A DNA stretch of 6,641 bases from Bacteroidia bacterium (GTDB lineage Bacteria; Bacteroidota; Bacteroidia; Flavobacteriales; Flavobacteriaceae): assembly GCA_030431085.1 (NCBI GenBank), contig JAUIJW010000131.1, forward strand, positions 1 through 6,641, given 5' to 3'. Below are positions 1 through 5,250 of the stretch, piece after piece (the first letter of the stretch is position 1; every line of letters starts with the position of its first letter). The notes under the pieces are model-generated. The model did not search any database. It was not told where the DNA came from and was given only the letters and a program-made list of their open reading frames with translations. A program made the translations under genes and the position numbers.

Positions 1-394
1 TCTGACGTTTTTTTGCCCAAACCTTTTTTAAAATGGCAATGGCTGGATTTCCCTTTTTAGGAACTTTACCAGAATAAACTACCACTTCTTTCAACTGATC
101 TCTTTCCTCTTCTAAAACTATAGTAAGATCATAATTATTCCCCGAAATAGGTACTGTTTTAGTTTGAAAGCCAACGAATGACACCAACAACTCTTTATGC
201 GAACTGTCTGATTGCAAATAAAACTTCCCGTCTTCATTAGAAATGGTACCCTCTGTAGTACCTTTAAAAATAACATTACAGAAAGGAACAGGATTTTTAT
301 CTTGATCTACAATAATACCACTAACTTTTACCTGCCCTATTACTAAGCCAGATATCATTAAAAAGATGATGGTCAATGTTTTTTTCAATTTCAT
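1..394 (-). CDS. Exported CarboxypepD_reg-like / DUF5686 family protein, N-terminal part
   Basis: The gene starts at ATG 394 and reads leftward off the window edge, giving 131 codons with no stop. Residues 1-20 form a Sec signal peptide (KLKK charged start, hydrophobic TLTIIFLMISGLVIG core), probably cut before Gln21. Residues about 22-97 are a CarboxypepD_reg-like beta-sandwich (Pfam CarbopepD_reg_2 type): VSGIIVDQDKNPVPFCNV, then GTTEGTISNEDGKFYL, then LLVSFVGFQTK. The segment LKEVVVYSGK followed by NPAIAILKKVWAKKRQ (about 101-131) is what I remember from flavobacterial DUF5686 proteins, large (about 800-residue) proteins with a predicted outer-membrane barrel. A TonB-dependent receptor shares the first domain but would show a plug domain next; the NPAI...KKVWAKK stretch argues against that. 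The function is not established. It lies 112 bp downstream of the AraC-family gene on the same strand and has its own candidate promoter. The domain assignment is confident; the full family name rests on memory of the segment after the domain. Confidence 0.8.
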   Translation of the reverse strand, partial: MKLKKTLTIIFLMISGLVIGQVKVSGIIVDQDKNPVPFCNVIFKGTTEGTISNEDGKFYLQSDSSHKELLVSFVGFQTKTVPISGNNYDLTIVLEEERDQLKEVVVYSGKVPKKGNPAIAILKKVWAKKRQ

Positions 395-411
395 ATTCGT
401 CGCAATAAAAA

Positions 412-432
412 TTCCTTTCTAAATGAAAGGAA
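412..432 (-). other. Hairpin in the leader of the DUF5686 gene
   Basis: A perfect 8-bp inverted repeat with a 5-nt loop (TTCCTTTC, loop, GAAAGGAA) is followed on the minus strand by TTTTT and sits 17 nt before the ATG at 394. It could be a weak terminator for transcription coming from the AraC-family gene, or a stem-loop in the 5' leader of the DUF5686 mRNA. Only three of the eight pairs are G-C, so its strength as a terminator is doubtful. Confidence 0.45.
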
Positions 433-446
433 ATCGCGTAGCCCTG

Positions 447-472
447 CAAATTTATTCAAATTTTATATACAA
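447..472 (-). promoter_or_regulatory. Candidate promoter of the DUF5686 gene
   Basis: On the minus strand TAAATTTG (454-447) matches the Bacteroidota -7 consensus TAnnTTTG exactly. A TTG lies at 472-470, 15 nt upstream, a little short of the usual 17-23 nt spacing. Transcription would begin near 440, giving a leader of about 45 nt that contains the 412-432 hairpin. The intergenic position supports it; no experimental evidence is visible. Confidence 0.4.
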
Positions 473-506
473 CTCTTTATTCGCAGGTGTTTATTCGTTA
501 AAATTG

Positions 507-1385
507 CTATAAGCTACTCATATATTTTTTGGGGGTGGCACCAAATTTCTTTTTAAAGGCTGCTATGAAATGGCTTGGTGTACTATACCCTACTTCAATG
601 CTTGTTTCTGCAATATTGTACTTCTTAGTAGCTAAAAGTCTTCTGGCATATTCCATTTTATAATTGAATAAAAATGCAAATACTGTTTCTCCATAAATGT
701 GTTTGAAACCATCTTTGAGGTGCTGAAGTGGAATTTTTACTTGATCGGCCAATTCACTTAAGGTGGGCGGATCTATCATATTTTCTATTAAAATATTTTT
801 CGCGTGCTGAATTTTCTCTACATTAACTTCGTCTTCTAAAAACGGGCAATTATGAGCAGCCGATGGATCTGACTTATTAAAATATAAGCTCAACAACTCA
901 TACACTTTACCCTTTGTATATAATTTCTCTAATGCAGAATGAAGCCCATAATTAAACAACTGATTGAGTACTACTATTTCGTTAGGGTTTAAATCTTTAT
1001 CTGAATAATATTTTTTACTTAAGTTTTCTTTTTTTAGAAAATGAATCAAGCCGGCTTCTTGCGTAAAAAAAGTGTGAAATTTTTCAATAGTTACCAATAT
1101 TGATATCAATTTAGAATGTGGATTTAAATGAATATCAATAGGTAAATCTTGATCTGGGTTATACAATAAATAAGACCTGTTTTCACCCAAATCTAAGGCA
1201 TAGGTTCCTTGGTTAAAAAAGAGTTTCATTTGATTTTGAATGCAAAAATGAATTTGCAAGTAAGATTTATCTAAATCTCTTTGTATTTTTTTAACATCAT
1301 TAGTCTTGTTTTCAGCTTTTAACATCAAAAAGCCATCCTCAATATAATATTCTACAAAACTATTTTCTGCGTTATTTTTTTGCAC
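507..1385 (-). CDS. AraC-family transcriptional regulator
   Basis: This 292-residue cytoplasmic DNA-binding protein has a family-specific N-terminal region (about 1-185) and a C-terminal AraC/XylS double helix-turn-helix domain (about 190-292). The first HTH covers about 207-229 (PTLSELADQVKIPLQHLKDG). The second covers about 257-281, with the family hallmark EVGYSTPSHFIAAFKKKFG followed by TPKKY, which closely follows the AraC signature. The N-terminal region resembles the regulators that flavobacteria place near pyruvate dehydrogenase genes (segments RDLDKSYLQIHFC, LLYNP, KGKVYELLSLYFN, NCPFL), as I recall them. Its ligand is unknown. The start is GTG at 1385: an in-frame TAA lies at 1400-1398 and no upstream ATG exists. 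The next in-frame ATG (1325, residue 21) would remove a stretch that looks family-conserved (DGFL). The gene lies downstream of pdhB on the same strand but is cut off from it by a strong terminator, so it is probably transcribed separately. Confidence 0.92.
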   Translation of the reverse strand: MQKNNAENSFVEYYIEDGFLMLKAENKTNDVKKIQRDLDKSYLQIHFCIQNQMKLFFNQGTYALDLGENRSYLLYNPDQDLPIDIHLNPHSKLISILVTIEKFHTFFTQEAGLIHFLKKENLSKKYYSDKDLNPNEIVVLNQLFNYGLHSALEKLYTKGKVYELLSLYFNKSDPSAAHNCPFLEDEVNVEKIQHAKNILIENMIDPPTLSELADQVKIPLQHLKDGFKHIYGETVFAFLFNYKMEYARRLLATKKYNIAETSIEVGYSTPSHFIAAFKKKFGATPKKYMSSL

Positions 1386-1443
1386 AATTATTTTTTTTTA
1401 GCACCTCGATTCCAAAACTCTTGTCTTGCAAGCTTTACAATCT

Positions 1444-1451
1444 CAAATATA
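1444..1451 (-). promoter_or_regulatory. Candidate -7 box for the AraC-family gene
   Basis: TATATTTG on the minus strand matches the Bacteroidota TAnnTTTG box exactly, between the pdhB terminator and the GTG start at 1385. TTGTTG occurs 11-14 nt upstream, too close for a normal -33 element, so only the -7 box is supported. The leader would be about 50-55 nt. Confidence 0.35.
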
Positions 1452-1494
1452 AAATTATCTTACAACAATAATATACTTTTAGCGTTATTTTAGC

Positions 1495-1525
1495 AAAAAA
1501 AAAACCATCGAAAATTCGATGGTTT
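1495..1525 (-). terminator. Rho-independent terminator of pdhB
   Basis: Read on the minus strand, 20 nt after the pdhB stop codon, an inverted repeat AAACCATCGAA / TTCGATGGTTT (1525-1515 with 1512-1502) is followed directly by a run of ten T (1504-1495, the first three shared with the stem). The formal loop is 2 nt; in practice the A-T pairs next to the loop would open. The stem-plus-T-run structure is classical. It isolates pdhB from the AraC-family gene downstream. Confidence 0.93.
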
Positions 1526-1545
1526 CTATATCTATTATATCTTCT

Positions 1546-2523
1546 TTATTGGTACATTACTTTTTTTACTGCCTTAATCACATCGTCTGCATTTGGCAAC
1601 CATTCTTCTAATAACACAGGTGAGAATGGCGCCGGTGTATCTGCCGTAGTAATTCTTTGTATAGGCGCATCGAGATAATCAAATGCATTGTCTTGAACTT
1701 GATACGTAATTTCTGAAGCTACACTGGCAAATGGCCAAGCCTCTTCTAGAATAATCAATCTATTAGTTTTCTTAACAGATGCCAAAATGGTATCATGATC
1801 CATTGGTCTTACAGTTCTTAAGTCGATAATCTCTAAAGAAATACCTTCCTTTTCAAGAATGTCAGCCGCTTTGTATGCTTCTTTAATAATTTTACCAAAA
1901 GACACCACCGTCACATCAGTACCTTTTCTTTTGATATCGGCCACTCCAATAGGTAAAAGATATTCACCATCAGGAATTTCACCTTTATCACTATACATTT
2001 GTTCAGATTCCATAAAAATCACCGGATCATCATCTCTTATTGCCGCTTTCAACAACCCTTTAGCATCGTAAGGATTAGAAGGTACAATCACCTTTAATCC
2101 TGGTGTATTGGCGTACCAATTTTCGAACGACTGCGAATGTGTTGCTCCTAATTGTCCGGCAGACCCCGTTGGACCACGAAAAACGATAGGGCAATTAAAT
2201 TGACCGCCTGACATTTGACGAATTTTAGCAGCATTATTGATAATTTGATCAATTCCAACCAATGAGAAGTTAAAGGTCATGAATTCAACTATAGGTCTAT
2301 TCCCATTCATGGCAGAACCTACGGCAATACCAGCAAAACCTAGCTCTGCAATTGGTGTATCAATTACCCTTTTATCGCCAAATTCATCTAACATGCCTTT
2401 GGAGGCTTTATAAGCTCCATTATATTCTGCTACCTCTTCACCTAGCAAATACACAGATTCATCTCTACGCATTTCTTCACTCATGGCTTCGGCAATTACT
2501 TCTCTAAACTGTTTTACTTTCAT
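1546..2523 (-). CDS. pdhB: Pyruvate dehydrogenase E1 component, beta subunit
   Basis: This 325-residue protein is the beta half of the heterotetrameric, thiamine-diphosphate-dependent E1 enzyme. With E1-alpha it decarboxylates pyruvate and transfers the acetyl group to lipoyl-E2, forming acetyl-CoA in the cytoplasm. The length and sequence fit bacterial and mitochondrial PdhB throughout. The transketolase-type pyrimidine-binding domain (about 4-180) holds VIDTPIAELGFAG with Glu60, the catalytic glutamate contacting the cofactor aminopyrimidine, and FRGPTGSAGQLGATHSQSFE with the conserved active-site His129. The C-terminal transketolase domain (about 195-315) holds VTVVSFGK, IDLRTVRPMD and LEEAWPFASVASEI. 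A 2-oxoisovalerate dehydrogenase beta subunit is the main alternative, but these motifs look PDH-like. The ATG at 2523 is the natural start, giving the normal N-terminus KVKQFREVIAEAMSEEM. No E1-alpha or E2 gene adjoins: the gene is alone, closed by a terminator and divergent from etfB. In flavobacteria the alpha subunit usually lies with E2 elsewhere (from memory). Confidence 0.95.
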   Translation of the reverse strand: MKVKQFREVIAEAMSEEMRRDESVYLLGEEVAEYNGAYKASKGMLDEFGDKRVIDTPIAELGFAGIAVGSAMNGNRPIVEFMTFNFSLVGIDQIINNAAKIRQMSGGQFNCPIVFRGPTGSAGQLGATHSQSFENWYANTPGLKVIVPSNPYDAKGLLKAAIRDDDPVIFMESEQMYSDKGEIPDGEYLLPIGVADIKRKGTDVTVVSFGKIIKEAYKAADILEKEGISLEIIDLRTVRPMDHDTILASVKKTNRLIILEEAWPFASVASEITYQVQDNAFDYLDAPIQRITTADTPAPFSPVLLEEWLPNADDVIKAVKKVMYQ

Positions 2524-2544
2524 CTTAATAAATTAAAAGGAGAG

Positions 2545-2552
2545 CAAAAATA
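2545..2552 (-). promoter_or_regulatory. Candidate -7 box for pdhB
   Basis: TATTTTTG on the minus strand matches TAnnTTTG exactly, 21 nt upstream of the pdhB ATG. It would give a very short leader of about 15 nt. No TTG lies at the expected -33 spacing, so the call rests on the -7 box and its position. Confidence 0.4.
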
Positions 2553-2579
2553 ATGAAAATACACTGAAATTAATAGCGG

Positions 2580-2611
2580 TTGACTACAATTTTTATCATT
2601 AGGTTAATTTG
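2580..2611 (+). promoter_or_regulatory. Distal candidate promoter of etfBA
   Basis: TTG at 2580-2582 and TTAATTTG at 2604-2611 (one mismatch to TAnnTTTG) are separated by 21 nt, a normal Bacteroidota spacing. It would leave a leader of about 120 nt containing the palindrome at 2653-2670. It competes with the proximal box at 2688-2695, and the sequence cannot decide between them. Confidence 0.3.
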
Positions 2612-2652
2612 TCATTTAATCGAGCTTTATCATAAAGAATATTACATTTTTT

Positions 2653-2670
2653 TATTATGCATGCATAATA
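2653..2670. promoter_or_regulatory. 18-bp perfect palindrome, candidate operator
   Basis: TATTATGCATGCATAATA is identical to its own reverse complement over all 18 positions, with the dyad axis between 2661 and 2662. Its centre is 77 bp before the etfB ATG and 138 bp before the pdhB ATG. It covers the place where the -33 element of the proximal etfB promoter candidate would be. Perfect dyads of this size in a divergent promoter region typically bind a dimeric repressor (TetR, MarR, GntR or similar classes); the actual protein is unknown. With no loop it is better suited to being a protein-binding site than an RNA hairpin. Confidence 0.5.
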
Positions 2671-2687
2671 TATTGAAAAATATTTCT

Positions 2688-2695
2688 TAATTTCG
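2688..2695 (+). promoter_or_regulatory. Proximal candidate -7 box for etfBA
   Basis: TAATTTCG differs from TAnnTTTG at one position and lies 43 nt before the etfB ATG, giving a leader of roughly 35-40 nt. No TTG sits at the usual -33 spacing; that place is filled by the palindrome ending at 2670. Confidence 0.35.
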
Positions 2696-2738
2696 TCAAT
2701 CAGTAAAACGATGTTATTCTTAACTAAAGATAAACCCT

Positions 2739-3485
2739 ATGAAAATACTTGTTTGCATAAGTAATGTTCCGGACACTACTTCTAAGATTAATTTTACAGA
2801 AAATGATACAAAGTTCGACACCAATGGTGTTCAATTTGTTATCAACCCATATGATGAGTTTGTACTTACTAGAGCCATGTGGTTTAAAGAAAAACAAGGC
2901 GCAACTGTTACCGTAGTAAACGTTGGTCTTTCAAATACAGAGCCTACCATAAGAAAAGCTTTAGCTATTGGAGCAGATGAAGCTATAAGAATTAATGCCG
3001 AGCCTACAGATGGTTTTTATGTGGCCAAACAAATAGCAGAGGTCGCAAAATCTGGAGGTTATGATCTAATTCTAACAGGTAAAGAATCTATTGACTATAA
3101 CGGTGGTATGGTGCCAGGTATTTTATCATCACTATTAGATTTTAACTTTGTAAACGCCTGCATTGGTCTAGAAATAGACGGCAGTACGGCCACTATCATT
3201 AGAGAAATCGATGGTGGTAAAGAAACACTTGAAGGTAACTTACCATTGGTGGTGGCAGGTCAAAAAGGTGTTGTAGAAGAATCTGATTTACGCATTCCAA
3301 ACATGAGAGGTATCATGATGGCAAGAAAAAAGCCACTTCAAGTTGTTGAGCCTATCAATGCTGATCCGGCGACAAGCACAGATCATTATGAAAATACTGC
3401 ACCAAAATCTGAATGTAAATTAGTTGATGCAGATCACGTTGAAGAACTCATTGACTTGCTACATAATGAAGCTAAAGTAATTTAA
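2739..3485 (+). CDS. etfB: Electron transfer flavoprotein, beta subunit
   Basis: This 248-residue protein is the beta subunit of ETF, the cytoplasmic FAD/AMP heterodimer that accepts electrons from acyl-CoA dehydrogenases and related enzymes and delivers them to ETF:quinone oxidoreductase. The adenine-nucleotide alpha-hydrolase-like fold is evident: MKILVCISNVPDT at the N-terminus, the conserved INPYDEFVLTRA (35-46), IRKALAIGADEAIRI (71-85) and DLILTGKESIDYNGGMVPG (109-127). The EtfB C-terminal signature is at 153-173 (I-x-R-x2-D-G-G-x-E-x-L-x4-P-x-V-V-A). The following RIPNMRGIMMARKKP (185-199) aligns with the partner-recognition loop, the lysine-rich docking site for dehydrogenases. The length is normal for a non-bifurcating-type ETF beta subunit, but electron bifurcation cannot be excluded from this alone. 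ATG 2739 is the natural start, preceded by an A-rich stretch instead of a Shine-Dalgarno. etfA follows 44 bp later. Confidence 0.96.
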   Translation: MKILVCISNVPDTTSKINFTENDTKFDTNGVQFVINPYDEFVLTRAMWFKEKQGATVTVVNVGLSNTEPTIRKALAIGADEAIRINAEPTDGFYVAKQIAEVAKSGGYDLILTGKESIDYNGGMVPGILSSLLDFNFVNACIGLEIDGSTATIIREIDGGKETLEGNLPLVVAGQKGVVEESDLRIPNMRGIMMARKKPLQVVEPINADPATSTDHYENTAPKSECKLVDADHVEELIDLLHNEAKVI

Positions 3486-3529
3486 AAAAATAACAATCAT
3501 ACGCATAATATTGCGATAAAAATATAACT

Positions 3530-4495
3530 ATGTCTGTATTAGTATTTGCCGATAATTCGGAAGGAAAATTCAAAAAATCTGCTTTAGAAGTAATCTCTTA
3601 TGGCAAAGCAGTGGCTGAAAAAGCACAAAAAAATCTAACGGTCCTTGTCATTAATACCGATAACACTAACGATATTAGCACTTATGGTGCCGATAAAATA
3701 TTAGTGGTTAACAATGACCAATTAAACACATTTAACGCTAGGGCTTATGCCGATGTTATTGGCCAAGCAGTAGAACAGCATCAGGCAGAAATTGTCATCA
3801 TAGACTCTAGTAGTAATGGTTTGTATATAGCGCCTCTTGTAGCGGCAAAATTAAAGGCTGGATATGCCTCTAATGCTGTAGAAGCTCCTTCTCAAATCAG
3901 CCCATTCATGGTAAAAAGAAAAGCCTTTTCTTCAAAAGGATTTAACCATTCTATAATCAATACACCTATAAAAGTGATTGGGTTATCTAAAAATTCTTTT
4001 GGGTTAATTGAAAATAAAGCTGCATCAAGTATTGAGCCCTTTGAGCCTAGTTTAAATGATGCCGACTTTGGTTTAACTTCTAAAGCCATTGATAAAACAA
4101 CAGGTAAAGTGAGTATTGCAGATGCCGATATTGTAGTATCTGGTGGAAGAGGTTTAAAAGGCCCCGAAAATTGGGGAATGATTGAAGAACTTGCCGATGT
4201 TTTAGGTGCGGCCACCGCTTGTTCTAAACCTGTTTCTGATTTAGGTTGGAGACCACATAGTGAGCATGTTGGCCAAACAGGTAAACCTGTAACCTCTAAT
4301 TTATACATCGCTATTGGTATTTCTGGAGCTATTCAGCATTTAGCAGGAGTCAATTCTTCTAAAGTTAAGGTTGTCGTTAACACAGATCCAGACGCTCCTT
4401 TCTTTAAAGCTGCAGACTATGGTATTGTGGGCGATGCTTTCGAAGTAGTTCCAAAACTTATTGAAAAATTAAAAGAATTTAAAAGTAATTCATAA
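3530..4495 (+). CDS. etfA: Electron transfer flavoprotein, alpha subunit
   Basis: This 321-residue protein is the FAD-binding alpha subunit that pairs with EtfB. The N-terminal alpha/beta domain (about 1-185) begins MSVLVFADNSEGKFKKSALE. The C-terminal FAD domain starts at DIVVSGGRGLKGPENW (200-215) and holds the flavin contacts GQTGKP (248-253; Thr250 aligns with human Thr266) and the signature LYIAIGISGAIQHLAG (258-273; His270 aligns with human His286). NTDPDAPFFKAADYGIVGD (284-302) and a C-terminal VPKLIEKLKEF helix follow, as in the family. Two features deviate from the textbook pattern. Lys233 (CSKPVSD) stands where human ETF has Arg249, and the signature ends KVKVVVN instead of the common ..I.AIN; both appear usual for Bacteroidota as I remember them. 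The start is ATG 3530. It shares an operon with etfB. A terminator-like hairpin follows about 30 bp after the stop. Confidence 0.96.
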   Translation: MSVLVFADNSEGKFKKSALEVISYGKAVAEKAQKNLTVLVINTDNTNDISTYGADKILVVNNDQLNTFNARAYADVIGQAVEQHQAEIVIIDSSSNGLYIAPLVAAKLKAGYASNAVEAPSQISPFMVKRKAFSSKGFNHSIINTPIKVIGLSKNSFGLIENKAASSIEPFEPSLNDADFGLTSKAIDKTTGKVSIADADIVVSGGRGLKGPENWGMIEELADVLGAATACSKPVSDLGWRPHSEHVGQTGKPVTSNLYIAIGISGAIQHLAGVNSSKVKVVVNTDPDAPFFKAADYGIVGDAFEVVPKLIEKLKEFKSNS

Positions 4496-4525
4496 AACCA
4501 CATAATTTTAGTAAATTGTGACCTT

Positions 4526-4576
4526 AAAGGCTGTCTTATTTTTAGGATGTTTATAGTCCTTAATTTGACAGTCTTT
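4526..4576 (+). terminator. Candidate terminator after etfA
   Basis: AAAGGCTGTC (4526-4535) can pair with GACAGTCTTT (4567-4576) over ten positions with one G-U pair, and an inner AGGA/TCCT pair (4544-4547 with 4557-4560) could stack within the 31-nt interior. TTTTATAATTTT follows from 4574. The loop is large for an intrinsic terminator, so this is a plausible but not classical end of the etfBA transcript. It directly abuts the next promoter. Confidence 0.5.
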
Positions 4577-4578
4577 TA

Positions 4579-4586
4579 TAATTTTG
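4579..4586 (+). promoter_or_regulatory. Candidate promoter -7 box of the BFN-nupC unit
   Basis: TAATTTTG matches TAnnTTTG exactly. TTGACA lies at 4565-4570, but only 11 nt upstream, so no proper -33 element is assigned. Transcription would start near 4592, about 40 nt before the GTG at 4634 and downstream of the ATG at 4547. This supports the shorter gene model. Confidence 0.4.
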
Positions 4587-4633
4587 TAGGTTTAAAAAAT
4601 CTGTTCAATACAATTTCGAGAATTAGAGTTAAA

Positions 4634-5242
4634 GTGAGTTTAGTTAGATTAAATATTAAAGGAATATCTTACAGTCAAACCCAAAGCGGTGCTTATGCTT
4701 TGGTTTTAAGTGAAGTTGAAGGTGAAAGAACTTTACCAATTATTATAGGAGCTTTTGAAGCTCAATCTATTGCTATTGCTCTAGAAAAGGAGATAAAACC
4801 ACCAAGACCTTTAACCCATGATCTATTTAAGACTTTTGCCGAACGGTTCGAAATTATTGTCAAACAGGTTATTATACATAAATTAGTTGACGGTGTATTT
4901 TATTCTAGCCTAATTTGCGAACACGACAAAATCGAAGAAATTATTGATGCTAGAACGTCTGATGCCATTGCTTTAGCTACAAGATTTAATGCGCCTATTT
5001 TTACTTTCGAAAACATTTTAGATAAAGCCGGTATTATTTTAAAAATTAAAGACGAAAGTGAATTAAGCAAGTCCAAATTTAAAATGGAAGAGCTTGTCAC
5101 AGATATCGTTGAAGAAACTTCAACATATGCCAACAATACCATGGAAGAGTTAAAACAACAACTCGAGCAAGCCGTTAATAATGAAGATTATGAATTGGCA
5201 GCAAAAATTAGAGATGAAATTTCAAAGCGAGAAAAAAAATAA
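4634..5242 (+). CDS. Bifunctional nuclease (BFN/DUF151) domain protein with C-terminal UVR motif
   Basis: This 202-residue protein starts at GTG 4634. Residues 1 to about 135 form a bifunctional-nuclease (DUF151) domain: VRLNIKGISYSQTQSGAYALVLSEV, RTLPIIIGAFEAQSIAIALE (32-51), PPRPLTHDLF (56-65), VIIHKLVDGVFYSSL (79-93) and EEIIDARTSDAIALATRFNAPIF (101-123). An acidic linker leads to a UVR (UvrB/UvrC-type) helical motif at about 169-202, MEELKQQLEQAVNNEDYELAAKIRDEI. In plants the BFN domain has been reported to act as DNase and RNase; the bacterial role is poorly known, and the UVR motif usually mediates protein contacts. The reading frame stays open back to an ATG at 4547, but the 29 extra residues lie across the etfA terminator candidate and the promoter, are unlike the family, and the family begins with M/V-SLVRLNIKGI. 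The nucleoside transporter gene follows after 8 bp, indicating an operon. Confidence 0.9.
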   Translation: MSLVRLNIKGISYSQTQSGAYALVLSEVEGERTLPIIIGAFEAQSIAIALEKEIKPPRPLTHDLFKTFAERFEIIVKQVIIHKLVDGVFYSSLICEHDKIEEIIDARTSDAIALATRFNAPIFTFENILDKAGIILKIKDESELSKSKFKMEELVTDIVEETSTYANNTMEELKQQLEQAVNNEDYELAAKIRDEISKREKK

Positions 5243-5250
5243 CACCTCTC

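Larger units (their letters stand above)
2524..2738. promoter_or_regulatory. Divergent control region between pdhB and etfB
   Basis: This 215-bp AT-rich gap separates the divergent pdhB and etfB genes and contains no convincing ORF. It holds a candidate pdhB -7 box near the left end, two weaker candidate etfB promoters, and an 18-bp perfect palindrome, each listed separately. The octamer TTTATCAT occurs twice (2592-2599 and 2626-2633), and CTTTAT-C-ATAAAG (2625-2637) is a short inverted repeat; both may be chance in such AT-rich DNA. Confidence 0.7.

Noticed and set aside
1859..2071. 70-codon open frame on the plus strand
   Set aside because: It is antisense to pdhB within its well-conserved coding sequence and has no supporting start context or domain.
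2592..2637. Repeated TTTATCAT octamer and short CTTTAT-C-ATAAAG inverted repeat
   Set aside because: Too short and too AT-rich to stand out from chance; recorded only in the control-region entry.
3486..3529. Weak inverted repeat CGCATAATATTGCG between etfB and etfA
   Set aside because: Only four outer pairs form and no T-run directly follows; the genes are close and functionally paired, so a terminator is unlikely.
3892..4308. 138-codon open frame on the minus strand
   Set aside because: It lies entirely inside etfA, antisense to it. EtfA is fully conserved in the other frame, and this peptide shows no recognisable domain.
4547..4633. 29-codon N-terminal extension of the BFN-UVR protein
   Set aside because: It covers the etfA terminator-like hairpin and a promoter box, and is not family-like; it was treated as untranslated.
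4900..5142. 80-codon open frame on the minus strand
   Set aside because: It is antisense to the BFN-UVR gene; its low-complexity Ser/Leu/Ile composition reflects the complementary codons.
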